Under the pieces are notes generated by a model that made no database searches, was not told the origin of the DNA, and saw only the letters and a program-made list of their open reading frames with translations. The position numbers and the translations under genes are program-made. A DNA stretch of 64,000 bases from contig NZ_OGTP01000004.1 of NCBI RefSeq assembly GCF_900258035.1, forward strand, positions 124,001 through 188,000. The letters are read 5' to 3'. This document shows positions 26,546 through 37,241 of this stretch, one piece after another (position 1 is the stretch's first letter; every line of letters starts with the position of its first letter). The DNA comes from Caballeronia novacaledonica. Lineage in GTDB: Bacteria > Pseudomonadota > Gammaproteobacteria > Burkholderiales > Burkholderiaceae.

Positions 26546-26827
26546 CTAGCCCTTCCACATGATCGCGAGCAGCACCAGCACCGAGGCCGTGAAGCCCGGC
26601 CAGGAACTCGAGCCCTCGGCGCTGACTGCGAGCCACGCGAGATTCACATACGCGGCAGTCAGCAGGCCGATGAACAGGCGATCACCGCGAGTCGTCGCGA
26701 TAGGCAGAAAGCCCTTGCGTTCATGAGTGGGCGAGCGCAGTTCCCATACCGTCATGCCGGCCAGCATCACGACGATGCAGCCGAAGAAGATCGCCACCTC
26801 GGGAGTCCAGTACATCCAGGTGAACAT
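26546..26827 (-). CDS. glpU: Small membrane protein of the glycerol transporter (DUF2160)
   Basis: A 93-residue membrane protein of the DUF2160/GlpU family. Two to three hydrophobic segments are visible: PEVAIFFGCIVVMLAGMTVW, then RLFIGLLTAAYVNLAWLAV, then ASVLVLLAIMW. Its ATG shares one base with the glpQ stop (TGATG), so translation is coupled. The start lies inside a longer open frame that reads through the permease gene in another frame. In Rhizobium the gene is part of the glp transport operon, with a role not clearly defined. Confidence 0.85.
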   Translation of the reverse strand: MFTWMYWTPEVAIFFGCIVVMLAGMTVWELRSPTHERKGFLPIATTRGDRLFIGLLTAAYVNLAWLAVSAEGSSSWPGFTASVLVLLAIMWKG

Positions 26828-27628
26828 CACACTCTCCCCATCGCGAAACCCTTCGCGATGTAGTTGCGCACGAAGTAGATCACCAGCGCGCCGGGGACGA
26901 TAGTCAGCACGCCCGCCGCCGACAGCACGCCCCAGTCCATGCCGGCCGCCGACACGGTGCGCGTCATCACGGCAGCGATCGGTTTCGCGTTGACCGAAGT
27001 CAGCGTGCGCGCGAGCAGCAGTTCGACCCAACTGAACATGAAGCAGAAAAAAGCCGTGACGCCGACGCCCGACTTGATGAGCGGCAGGAAAATCTTCACG
27101 AAGAAAGCGGGAAACGTATAGCCGTCTATGTACGCGGTTTCGTCGATTTCGCGCGAGACGCCCGACATGAAGCCTTCGAGAATCCACACGGCGAGCGGCA
27201 CGTTGAACAGCATGTGCGCAAGTGCGACGGCAATGTACGTGTCGGTCAGACCGACGCTCGAATAGAGCTGGAAAAACGGCAGCAAGAATACGGCGGGCGG
27301 CGTCATGCGGTTGGTGAGCAGCCAGAAGAACATGTGCTTGTCGCCGAGAAAGCGATAACGCGAGAACGCGTACGCGGCCGGCAGCGCGACCAGCACCGAC
27401 ATCACCGTGTTCATCAGCACGTAGATGATCGAATTGATGTAGCCCCAGTACCACGAGGGATCGGTGAAGATCACCTTGTAGTTTTCGAACGTCACGTGCT
27501 GCGGCAGCGTGGCGAACGTGGACATGGTTTCCTCGTTCGTGCGCAGGGAGATCGAGAACATCCAGTAGAGCGGAATCAGCGCGAACAGCATATAGACGAC
27601 GAGCATCGACGTCCGCATCCAGCGGCGC

Positions 27629-27639
<11 letters not shown>
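26827..27639 (-). CDS. glpQ: ABC transporter permease, glycerol type
   Basis: A 270-residue inner-membrane permease of the MalG-like family, with six predicted transmembrane segments starting MLVVYMLFALIPLYWMFSISL. The EAA loop that contacts the ATPases is visible as ETAYIDGYTFPAFFVKIFLPLIKSG. It pairs with the permease encoded just upstream and overlaps that gene by 11 bases. The set glpS, T, P, Q, U, V is in the same order as in the rhizobial glycerol import operon. Confidence 0.9.
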
Positions 27640-29632
<1,993 letters not shown>

Positions 29633-29646
<14 letters not shown>

Positions 29647-30724
29647 GAGCTGCCTCCGGGCTGGACACCAGTTGGGTCTGCGCGCCGAACACGAACAGTT
29701 CGTCAGGGTCGATGAAAACGTCGAGCTGCGTGCCGAGCTCGATCTGATGCACGCCCTGCAACTGCGCAACGAGGTCGACCGCGCCGGTCAGCGTGCGCAA
29801 GTGCAGGTACGTTTCCGAGCCGCTCAGTTCGGCGAGTTCGAGCCGGCACGGAACGGCGATCGCATGAGCGGCCTTCGCCTGAAGACGCAGATGCCCCGGC
29901 CGGATGCCGATGCGGCATGCGCCGCTCGCAGCGAGACCGTTGCGGACTGGAACCTCCACGCCGATCGGCAGACGCGCGCGGCCGTTGCCGCAGTCGCTCT
30001 CCAGCATGTTCATCGGCGGGTCGTTGAAAACGGCGGCGGCCGCGACGTTGACCGGTGCGTTATAGACATCGAGCGTGGGACCGAACTGCAGAACCCGGCC
30101 TTTATCGACGATCGCCGTATAGCCGCCCAGCAGTAGCGCTTCGAGAGGTTCGGTGGTCGCGTAGACGACGGTCGTCTTGCCGTCAGCGAAAAGCGCGGCC
30201 AGTTCCATGCGCAATTCCTCGCGCAGTTTGTAGTCGAGATTGACGAGCGGCTCGTCGAGCAGCACCAGCGACGTGCGCTTCACGAGTGCACGCGCGAGCG
30301 CGCAGCGCTGCTGCTGGCCGCCCGACAGTTCGCCGGGCCGCCGCTGTAGCAAATGATCGATATGCAGTCTGGCTGCGACTTCCTGCACGCGCCGGCGGAT
30401 TTCGGCAGGGTCGATTTTTTGCAGACGCAAAGGCGAGGCGATGTTCTCGGAGACCGTCATCGCCGGGTAGTTGATGAACTGCTGATAGACCATCGCGAGA
30501 TTGCGCTGGCGCACGCTGACGCCTGTCACGTTCTGGCCATCGACGAGCACCCGGCCTTCGTTCGGCCTGTCCAGACCCGCCATCACGCGCATCAGCGTGG
30601 TTTTGCCGGCCTGGGTGGGTCCGAGAAGCACATTGATGGCGCCTGGGACGAGGCGCAAATCCACGCCGTACAGATACGGTTGCCCGCCAGAAACGACACT
30701 GACTCGCTCCAGTTCCAGGACCAA
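29633..30724 (-). CDS. glpS: ABC transporter ATP-binding protein, glycerol type (TTG start)
   Basis: A 363-residue ATPase and the first gene of the glp transporter operon. Walker A is LLGPTQAGKTTLMR, the signature is [15 protein letters not shown], and Walker B is LVLLDEPLVNLDYKL. The expected switch histidine position reads YATTEPLEALLL, with threonine-glutamate instead of the usual THD/THNQ. The start is a TTG at 30724 with AAAGGAGAG just upstream; no ATG fits. The last 14 bases overlap glpT. The roughly 270 bp upstream contain no gene and presumably the operon promoter. No glpR, glpK or glpD is present nearby. Confidence 0.88.
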
Positions 30725-30994
30725 ATTGCTCTCCTTTGCGGCGTGCGCGACGCCAGACCGCAGAGGCCGGCGTTTTAGGGGGTGTCAATTGGGTTGCACT
30801 TTGATTACATGCAGCAGCCAAAATGTCCCTTTTGTTGGTTTCCGTTTAAATCGGGGTAAACCTTACGACAGTGCGAAATAGGGAAATCGTCGGCGGATTG
30901 GGGGAGATCGGCGATTCGGCACAGGGCGACGACGCCGCTCTAAAATGCCAGGCTGGCGAAACCAAGGTGAGTTAGCCGGTTGATTTTGTTGCCG

Positions 30995-31985
30995 CTAAGT
31001 TGAAATGTCCGGGTTACGAGGGCTTCGATTGCGTTTCTTTCTGGGTTGAATCCACGTGGCGTCGAAGGATGACGCCTGATCGGGCAGGGCGCTGATGCCA
31101 ATGTCGCTGGCGTGCGCGAACTGGTGAGCCGGTGGCTGCGCGGTCAATGGCGCGGCGTTGCGTCGCGCCCGTTGCAAGATCACTTGCTCAACATCCGCCT
31201 GCGTGATTTCGCGCTGCTTCTTCGTGCCAGGCAAACGAGTTTGCGACCTGAGCGCCTCACCCCGATGCGCCGGTTATCGCGCTGCGGCTGAAGCGCCTGT
31301 GAGATCTCGAGCGCGTGCGCCAGACGCTTATGCTCGATGATGGCGCCCTGATCGACCGCAGCCAGCCGGTCATACGCACGCGACACAATCAGCCGTCCAT
31401 TGGCGCGGATCTCCGTGCGCCCATCCGGATATTCCCGGACGTCGACGTATCGATCGCTTAACCTGCGATTCTCAAGTGTGTCGTCCAGCAGATACAGCAC
31501 CCGGTCGTACTGCACGCTCAGCATCTTTGACCTTGCGTGGCTCGCGCCACATCAACGCCCACTCCAGATGCTCGTCCTCGCGCACCGGCCGATGCGCATT
31601 AAACGCATTGCGCGCCGGCTTGGCAAAGCGCGCATTGTAGGCGGCCATGAAGCAGGGCGCATACGCGTTCGCTTGCGCCACCGTGCTGATGCCGCGCAGG
31701 TGCAACTCCTTCACGAGCCGGTCCTGCAAGGTCAGGTGCGCGCGCTCCACTCGGACATTGGCCGAGCTCGAATTGGCGCAGAACGTATCGATGTTCAGCT
31801 CATACATCGCCCGGCCGAACTGGGTCGTGCTGTGGCCGGTCCTACCGGCCGTCGCATGCGAAACACCGTGAACTTGTCGCTGAGAACGCCCCGGGCTTGC
31901 CGTAGCGTTCGATGTACGCACGCGTGGCCTCATCCGCCGTGGTCTACGACTTCTGCGCCTATTGACGCGTCCATGAGCGGGATCG
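30995..31985 (-). pseudogene. ISNCY-family transposase remnant
   Basis: Minus-strand fragments in several frames make up the C-terminal two thirds of an ISNCY-type (DDE) transposase. LSDKFTVFRMRR comes first, then TQFGRAMYELNIDTFCANSS, then RVERAHLTLQDRLVKELHLRGIS and ANAYAPCFMAAYNARFAKP. A shifted frame follows with LSVQYDRVLYLLDDTLENRRL and RTEIRANGRLIVSRAYDRL, and finally GTKKQREITQADVEQV. At least three frameshifts are needed and the N-terminal part is absent. The remnant sits directly between the glp promoter region and the 3' end of the AtzH-like gene. Confidence 0.85.
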
Positions 31986-32017
31986 GATAACCCGCGAACC
32001 GCTGACCCAAAATCTCG

Positions 32018-32455
32018 TCACGAAGATGCCCGCGGCATGCCACCCGCGCACGTTGTAAGCGGACGCACACCGTCTGTGCCACCCATCCAGCTCACATGCG
32101 CGCTCACCACGCGCCAACCGTCCGGCATCTTCACCCACGTCTGGCTCTGTCTGCCGATCCGCGGATCGCCATCGCGCCGAAACTCGATATTGGCGACGGC
32201 GAAAGCGTCGCCGTATGTCGTCACGACGCGCGCCGTGATCGTTCGCGCGAGGCCCTGGCCGGGCCGGGCGGCGCGAAACGCGCGAATCGCGTCGTAGCCG
32301 TAGAGGTTTTCGGTTGCGCCGTAGCGCAGCGTGTGCGACGAGTCGAAGAAAAGCGTATCGAGCACGGCGACGTCGTTGGTGACGAGCGCGTGCTCGTAGG
32401 CGTTGAAGGCCGCATCGACTTCGGCGAGCACGTCCGGCCGGTTGATCTCGATCAT
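32018..32455 (-). CDS. atzH: AtzH/HpxZ-like protein (DUF3225)
   Basis: A 145-residue NTF2-like protein starting MIEINRPDVLAEVDAAFNAYEHALV, the signature of the AtzH/HpxZ family (formerly DUF3225). AtzH was described as the 1,3-dicarboxybiuret hydrolase acting with AtzG/AtzE in cyanuric acid breakdown; HpxZ-annotated copies occur with oxalurate metabolism. Its ATG overlaps the stop of atzE by four bases, and the longer open frame upstream is only a shadow of that gene. It is the last gene of the minus-strand operon that begins with the cysteine hydrolase at 36018. Confidence 0.88.
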   Translation of the reverse strand: MIEINRPDVLAEVDAAFNAYEHALVTNDVAVLDTLFFDSSHTLRYGATENLYGYDAIRAFRAARPGQGLARTITARVVTTYGDAFAVANIEFRRDGDPRIGRQSQTWVKMPDGWRVVSAHVSWMGGTDGVRPLTTCAGGMPRASS

Positions 32456-33876
32456 GCGTCCGCTCCTGAAGAAAGCAACGCCTCGTCCAACGATGGCGGC
32501 GGCGGACAATGCGCGACCTGCGCCGCTTCGAGTCTGCGCGCAGCTTCGAACGCCAGATCCTCGCGCCACGGCGGCGCGATCAGTTGCACGGCGATCGGCA
32601 GGCCGCTTCTCGTGCGCATCGGCGCGGCGACGACCGGCAGGCCGAGGCACGACACCGGCTGCGTCAGCAAGCCGAGATTGGGCCGCACACCGAGCCGCTC
32701 GCCATTGATGTCCATGAACTCGTCGCCGATGCGCGGCGCGACCACCGGCGTGGCCGGCGCGACGAGCACGTCGTAGCGTTCGAACAATTCGAGCACGCGC
32801 GTTCTCAACGCCGCGCGCACGCGCTGCGCCTGCACCACCCACGCCGCGGGCAGGAGGGCGCCTGCGATCAGACGATCGCGCGACAACGGTTCGCGCTCGT
32901 CGTATCGCGCACGCAGGTTCGCCATGTGCAACTGACCGCCCTCAGCCGCCGTGATGAGAAACGCCGCGCCGCGCGCGGCAGCGGGATCGGGATAGTCGAC
33001 GGTCTCCGACGCGCCCAGCGCCTCGGCCGCCGCATGCGATGCGCGATGCGCGTCGTCGTTCGCGTGTTCGTCGAAATAGCCACCCAGCCGTGCGACTCGC
33101 AATACGCCGTGCTTCGCATTCGCAGATTCGAACGCCCGCTGCGCGCACGCGGGATCGAGCGGATCGGCGAACTGCAATGCATCGTAGGTGGCCGCAAGGT
33201 CGTCGACGCTACGCGCGAAAGCGCCCATGTGATCCAGGCTCGCGACGAATGGATAGACGCCGTGGCGCGAAAGACGTCCATAAGTCGGTTTCACGCCGAA
33301 CACTCCGCACAGCGACGCGGGCACGCGCACCGAGCCGTTTGTGTCGGTACCGAGCGTGACCGGGACGAAGCCCGCTGCGACCGCGGCTGCACTGCCGCCC
33401 GACGATCCGCCCGCCGAGCGCGTGAGATCGTGCGGATTGCGGCACGGCCCCGCATGATGATTCTCGGTGGTGAAGCCATAAGCGAATTCGTCCATGTTGA
33501 GCGCCCCGATCAGAATGGCGCCCTGACCGGTGAGACGCCTGACGAGCGTTGCATCGCAGGCGGCGGCCGGCGCGTCCCTGAGCACGCGCGAACCGGCTAG
33601 CGTCGCGATGCCCTCGATATCGAAGAGATTCTTCGCAGCGAACGGCACGCCCGCGAGCGGCGGCAACGTGTGGCCACGCGCGCGGCGGGCATCGAGCGCG
33701 TCCGCTTCGACGAGTGCGCGTTCGCGTGTGACGGCAGTGAATGCGTTGACCTGTACGTCATATGCGTCGATGCGCGCAAGTGTCACCTCGATCAGTTCGC
33801 GCGCGCTGAAGTCGCCGTTGGCATAGGCGCGCGCGATGGCGAGTGCGCCGAACGGAAAATGGTTCGATGTCGTCAT
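32452..33876 (-). CDS. atzE: AtzE-family amidohydrolase (amidase signature)
   Basis: A 474-residue amidase-signature enzyme. The catalytic triad is complete and correctly spaced: K82 (FAAKNLFD), S158 (GGSSGGSAAA) and S182 (TDTNGSVRVPA). Together with the small AtzG subunit it forms the 1-carboxybiuret hydrolase described for the cyanuric acid pathway; related copies are annotated in oxalurate or purine breakdown. It overlaps both neighbours by four bases (atzG upstream, atzH downstream). No cyanuric acid hydrolase (AtzD) is present in the window, so the true substrate is uncertain. Confidence 0.9.
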   Translation of the reverse strand: MTTSNHFPFGALAIARAYANGDFSARELIEVTLARIDAYDVQVNAFTAVTRERALVEADALDARRARGHTLPPLAGVPFAAKNLFDIEGIATLAGSRVLRDAPAAACDATLVRRLTGQGAILIGALNMDEFAYGFTTENHHAGPCRNPHDLTRSAGGSSGGSAAAVAAGFVPVTLGTDTNGSVRVPASLCGVFGVKPTYGRLSRHGVYPFVASLDHMGAFARSVDDLAATYDALQFADPLDPACAQRAFESANAKHGVLRVARLGGYFDEHANDDAHRASHAAAEALGASETVDYPDPAAARGAAFLITAAEGGQLHMANLRARYDEREPLSRDRLIAGALLPAAWVVQAQRVRAALRTRVLELFERYDVLVAPATPVVAPRIGDEFMDINGERLGVRPNLGLLTQPVSCLGLPVVAAPMRTRSGLPIAVQLIAPPWREDLAFEAARRLEAAQVAHCPPPPSLDEALLSSGADA

Positions 33877-34052
33877 GGGCGATATAACGGCGCGGGTTCG
33901 TCGGTTGCATCGACGGGATACGCGAGCGCGGGCGCGGCCAGTTGCGCAATGCGCGCGAACTGCGCTTTCACGCGCGCGGCGGCTTCGTCGGAAAGTGACG
34001 GAAAATGCAACGCGAGCGCAGCTTCAACATAGGCATCGATGGAAGAGGACAT
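33873..34052 (-). CDS. atzG: AtzG-like small subunit (DUF4089)
   Basis: A 59-residue protein beginning MSSSIDAYVEAALALHFPSLSDEAAARVKAQFARI, matching the DUF4089/AtzG family, the small partner of AtzE that resembles GatC in amidotransferases. The ATG at 34052 follows AGGAAG-like bases poorly, but the family match and four-base overlap with atzE (ATGA) fix the start. It lies 11 bases after the stop of the amidase gene. The open frame that extends to 34235 is a shadow of the amidase gene. Confidence 0.88.
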   Translation of the reverse strand: MSSSIDAYVEAALALHFPSLSDEAAARVKAQFARIAQLAAPALAYPVDATDEPAPLYRP

Positions 34053-34063
34053 GGCGTTCAGGC

Positions 34064-35215
34064 TCACGAAACAGCGGGAAAGAGTTGGCGCACGCGGGCG
34101 ATCAGCGCGCGATCGCTGCCGCGCGGACCGATGAACGACAGCGCGAGCGGCCTGTCGGGTTCGTTCACGACCGGCACGGTGACTTGCGGCAAGCCGCCGA
34201 ACGCGGCGACCGCGTTCATCGTGAGCGCATCGCAATAGAACGCGCCGATGCCGTCAGGCGACTCGTTCTTGTCGAGCAGCGCGCGTGGCGTCGTCGGCAG
34301 CACGATCAGCGCTTTCGCCACGATGTTTTCGACGTGCGCGGCGAGCGTCTTACGCATGGCGCGACAACGTTCGACTTCCGCGTCGTCGAGCGACTTGATC
34401 CGCGCAAAGCGCGTTGCGATGTCCGCGCCGAAGCGCGGCGCATGCGCATCGATCCATGCGCCGAGCGAGGCGCGAATGGCATCGTCCTGCAAGTGCTGAT
34501 ACACGTGCAGCCAGCGTGCGCGATCGCCTGCGAAGATCTCGATCTCGTCGTGCGCCATCGAGAGTTCGCGCAGGCGTTGTGCATCGTCCGGCTCGCGCTC
34601 GGCGCGCGTATCGAACGCTTCCTTGAAGAGCACGAACGATGCGGGCGCGTCGAGTGCGGTGACGTCATCGAGCATTACGTCGGCGACGCGCGCGAGCAGT
34701 TCGCCCGAACGCGCGAACCAGCCCACCGTATCGAAGCAGGGCGCGAAGGGTAGCACGCCGTCGAGCGCGGCGTCGTCGTGCGTCGGGCGGATGCCCCACA
34801 GGCCGCAGAACGCGGCGGGCACGCGCACGGAGCCGCCGGTATCGGTGCTGAGCGCGAAATCGACATCGCCGTTCGCGACCGCCGATGCCGAGCCGCTCGA
34901 AGATCCGCCCGGCAACGCGTGCGGCCAGCGCGGATTGACCGGCGTGCCGTAATGCGCGTTCACGCCTTCGAGGCTGTAGGCGAGTTCATCGGTGATGGTC
35001 TTGCCGTCCACGCTCGCGCCGGCGGCCAGCAGTTTCGCGACACAAGGCGCATGGCGGGCGGCGGGCTCATGCGTGGCGAGCCAGTCGGGATTGCCGCCGC
35101 CCGTCGTGACGCCCGCCACGTCGATCAGATCCTTGACGGCAAAGTGCAGACCATCGAGCACACCGCCCGAAGTTGCGGCGAGGTGCACGCGCGGGCCGGG
35201 AACGAAGGCGCTCAT
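34064..35215 (-). CDS. Amidase (amidase-signature family)
   Basis: A 383-residue amidase with the lysine-serine-serine triad K28 (FAVKDLIDVAG), S105 (LPGGSSSGSA) and S129 (TDTGGSVRVPA). It is somewhat shorter than AtzE and differs throughout, so it is not a duplicate. Enzymes of this type hydrolyse small aliphatic or aromatic amides to acid and ammonia. The ATG at 35215 overlaps the stop of the cysteine hydrolase by four bases, placing both in one operon with atzG, atzE and atzH. The substrate is not deducible, but the surrounding genes suggest an amide or ureide intermediate. Confidence 0.9.
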   Translation of the reverse strand: MSAFVPGPRVHLAATSGGVLDGLHFAVKDLIDVAGVTTGGGNPDWLATHEPAARHAPCVAKLLAAGASVDGKTITDELAYSLEGVNAHYGTPVNPRWPHALPGGSSSGSASAVANGDVDFALSTDTGGSVRVPAAFCGLWGIRPTHDDAALDGVLPFAPCFDTVGWFARSGELLARVADVMLDDVTALDAPASFVLFKEAFDTRAEREPDDAQRLRELSMAHDEIEIFAGDRARWLHVYQHLQDDAIRASLGAWIDAHAPRFGADIATRFARIKSLDDAEVERCRAMRKTLAAHVENIVAKALIVLPTTPRALLDKNESPDGIGAFYCDALTMNAVAAFGGLPQVTVPVVNEPDRPLALSFIGPRGSDRALIARVRQLFPAVS

Positions 35216-36018
35216 TGATTCGCTCCCCTCAACGCATCGGCGAACTGGAGCGAGTCCGCGACGAAGCCATAGCACTTCTTCACGTTCCAGATGCTCGCCT
35301 CGGTGCAAAACTCGGGCGATGACGTCGCGCAGCAGTCGGTCAGCATCACGCAGCCATAGCCGAGGAAGTTGGCGTCGGTGAGCGTGTGCATCACGCATTG
35401 ATCCGTGTTCACGCCCGCGAAGAAGAGCGTGCGCGCGCCGAGATTGCGCAGGATGCTGTCGAGCGGCGTGTCCCAGAAGCCGCTGATGCGGTACTTGTCC
35501 ACGCGAATGTCCTGCGGCTCGATCATCAGTTCATCGACGACGGCGGATGCCCACGAGTCTTTTTCCAACACGCGCGCGCCGTGTTCCGGCAGCGCCTCGC
35601 CGAGGCCGATGCCCGTGCCCTTCGGCTTGTACAGATGAAGCTGGTTCGGCGGCATGTTGGCGAGATCAGGCCGGTTGCCCCAGTTGACCCAGATCACCGG
35701 CACGCCGCTCTTACGCGCGATCGGCAGCAGGCGCTGGAGTGGTGCAATCGGCGCGCGGTCCGCACCGTAATCGCCCCCGATATGGTCCACCCACCCGCCT
35801 TTGGTGCAGAAGTCGTTCTGCATGTCGATGATGACGAGCGCCGCTTTTTCGATGTCGAAGCGCACTTTCTGCGGCGCGGAATCGAGTATCGCAATGCGCG
35901 GCGCGGGCGCTTGCACGGCCATGTCGACAAGCGCATCCGTGGCGTGCCAGCGGGTCTGCGCAAAGACGCCGAGCGGGCCGCCGGGCATTGTCCGGTCTGG
36001 GTTTGAAGCGTGGTCCAT
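35212..36018 (-). CDS. Cysteine hydrolase (isochorismatase family), possibly biuret/ureide amidohydrolase
   Basis: A 268-residue isochorismatase-fold hydrolase. The catalytic triad is D65 (VIIDMQNDF), K175 (VDKYRISGFWDT) and C208 (GVNTDQCVMHT), typical of N-carbamoylsarcosine amidase, ureidoacrylate amidase and biuret hydrolase. A 55-residue N-terminal extension precedes the core. It is the first gene of the operon amidase-atzG-atzE-atzH and is divergent from a BMP-type importer, which suggests imported ureide or purine/pyrimidine-derived substrates. Biuret hydrolase is attractive next to AtzGE, but specificity cannot be read from the sequence. Confidence 0.88.
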   Translation of the reverse strand: MDHASNPDRTMPGGPLGVFAQTRWHATDALVDMAVQAPAPRIAILDSAPQKVRFDIEKAALVIIDMQNDFCTKGGWVDHIGGDYGADRAPIAPLQRLLPIARKSGVPVIWVNWGNRPDLANMPPNQLHLYKPKGTGIGLGEALPEHGARVLEKDSWASAVVDELMIEPQDIRVDKYRISGFWDTPLDSILRNLGARTLFFAGVNTDQCVMHTLTDANFLGYGCVMLTDCCATSSPEFCTEASIWNVKKCYGFVADSLQFADALRGANQ

Positions 36019-36141
36019 CGGGTTCTCCGAAACGTTGGATCAATGGAGTACGAGTGCATCGGAGACGCGGCGCAAGCGCGTCATCCGTCGGCGTTCTGCG
36101 TGGCATCGAGGAAGCGGTTCTTCATCGCACTGACGGCGCAT

Positions 36142-36157
36142 TGGCATCGAAGTTGCA
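36142..36157 (+). promoter_or_regulatory. Sigma54 promoter upstream of the BMP transporter operon
   Basis: TGGCATCGAAGTTGCA matches the -24/-12 consensus TGGCAC-N5-TTGCA with one mismatch and correct GG-N10-GC spacing (36143-36144 and 36155-36156). Predicted start is near 36168, about 50 bases before the ATG at 36219. A weaker copy, TGGCATCGAGGAAGC, lies at 36101. No clear NtrC site was found in the gap. Confidence 0.7.
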
Positions 36158-36218
36158 ATGAGCGTTTCAGTCATGAATAACCTACTTACCGAAAGTCAAC
36201 GCAAAAGGAGTGCCAGTG

Positions 36219-37241
36219 ATGTTGAGCTTGCAACAGGCTTCTCGCGAAAAATTGCGCCGTCGTCTCGTGTCGCGCCTCGTCGTGACGGCCGGTGTCGTCG
36301 CGCTCGCCGCGCCCGCGTTCTTTCTCTCCGATGCGCACGCCGCCGATGACGCGATGCGCGTCGGCGTGCTGATTCCCGGCTCGAAGACGGACAAGGGCTG
36401 GATGGAGTCGGGCTACGACGGCGTGCTCGCCGCGCAGAAGGAGTTCGGGCCGAAGCTCAAGACGCAGATCATCGAGAACATCAACTACGCGGACATGGAG
36501 CAGGCGCTCACCAATCTCGCGACGAAGAATCAGCTCGTGATCGGCATCGGCGGACAGACGCAGGCGGCCGTGCTCAAAATCGCCAAGCGCTTTCCGAACG
36601 TGAAGTTCTCCGTCGTCGGCGGCAACAAGGGCGAGAACATGCCGGCCAATGTCGCTGGCTATGACGTTAAGCAGGCCGAGATCGCGTTCGTCGCGGGCGC
36701 GGCGGCCGCGATGCTGTCTAAGAATGGCGCGGTGAGTTATGTCGGCGGCATGGAGATTCCGTCGATCGTCAACGCGGGCAAGGAGTTCGGCAACGGCGCG
36801 CGTTACGTCAACCCGAAGATCAAATACTTCGAGAGCTATACCGGCGACTTCGATAACGTCGCGAAGTCGCGCGAAGCGACGGCGGCGGCCATCGCGCAGG
36901 GCGCCGACGTGCACTACCACATCCTGAACCTCGGCTTGCGCGGGCTCGAACAGGCCGCCAAGGAGAAAGACACGCATATCATCGGCAGCTATACGGACCG
37001 CTGCGGAAGCGATCCGCTCTATATCGCGTACAGCATCACGGGCGTCGGCTATCAGGCGCAATACGCGATCGAGCAACTGGAGAAAGGGCAGTGGCAGCCC
37101 GGCTACAAGGCGTTCGGCCTCGCAATGGGACCGAAGGCGTCGGGCATGGTCGTCTGCAAGTCGACGCCCGCGATGGACGCGAAGCTCAAGCAGATCGAAG
37201 ACGACATCCTGAGCGGCAAGATCAAGGTGTCCGAGGGATGA
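36219..37241 (+). CDS. BMP family ABC transporter substrate-binding protein
   Basis: A 340-residue periplasmic protein of the BMP/PnrA (Med) family, whose members bind nucleosides or related purine compounds. The ATG at 36219 is chosen because AAAGGAG lies eight bases upstream; a GTG at 36210 is in frame. A long Sec signal ends near DAHAADD. The family start MRVGVLIPGSKTDKGWMESGYDG and the later NLATKNQLVIGIGGQTQ are typical. It lacks a lipobox. Its stop overlaps the ATPase gene by four bases. Import of purine/ureide compounds for the divergent hydrolase operon is a reasonable inference. Confidence 0.92.
   Translation: MLSLQQASREKLRRRLVSRLVVTAGVVALAAPAFFLSDAHAADDAMRVGVLIPGSKTDKGWMESGYDGVLAAQKEFGPKLKTQIIENINYADMEQALTNLATKNQLVIGIGGQTQAAVLKIAKRFPNVKFSVVGGNKGENMPANVAGYDVKQAEIAFVAGAAAAMLSKNGAVSYVGGMEIPSIVNAGKEFGNGARYVNPKIKYFESYTGDFDNVAKSREATAAAIAQGADVHYHILNLGLRGLEQAAKEKDTHIIGSYTDRCGSDPLYIAYSITGVGYQAQYAIEQLEKGQWQPGYKAFGLAMGPKASGMVVCKSTPAMDAKLKQIEDDILSGKIKVSEG

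Noticed and set aside
36101-36115. TGGCATCGAGGAAGC as a second sigma54 promoter
   Set aside because: The -12 half reads AAGC rather than TTGC. The match 41 bp downstream is much better and better placed.
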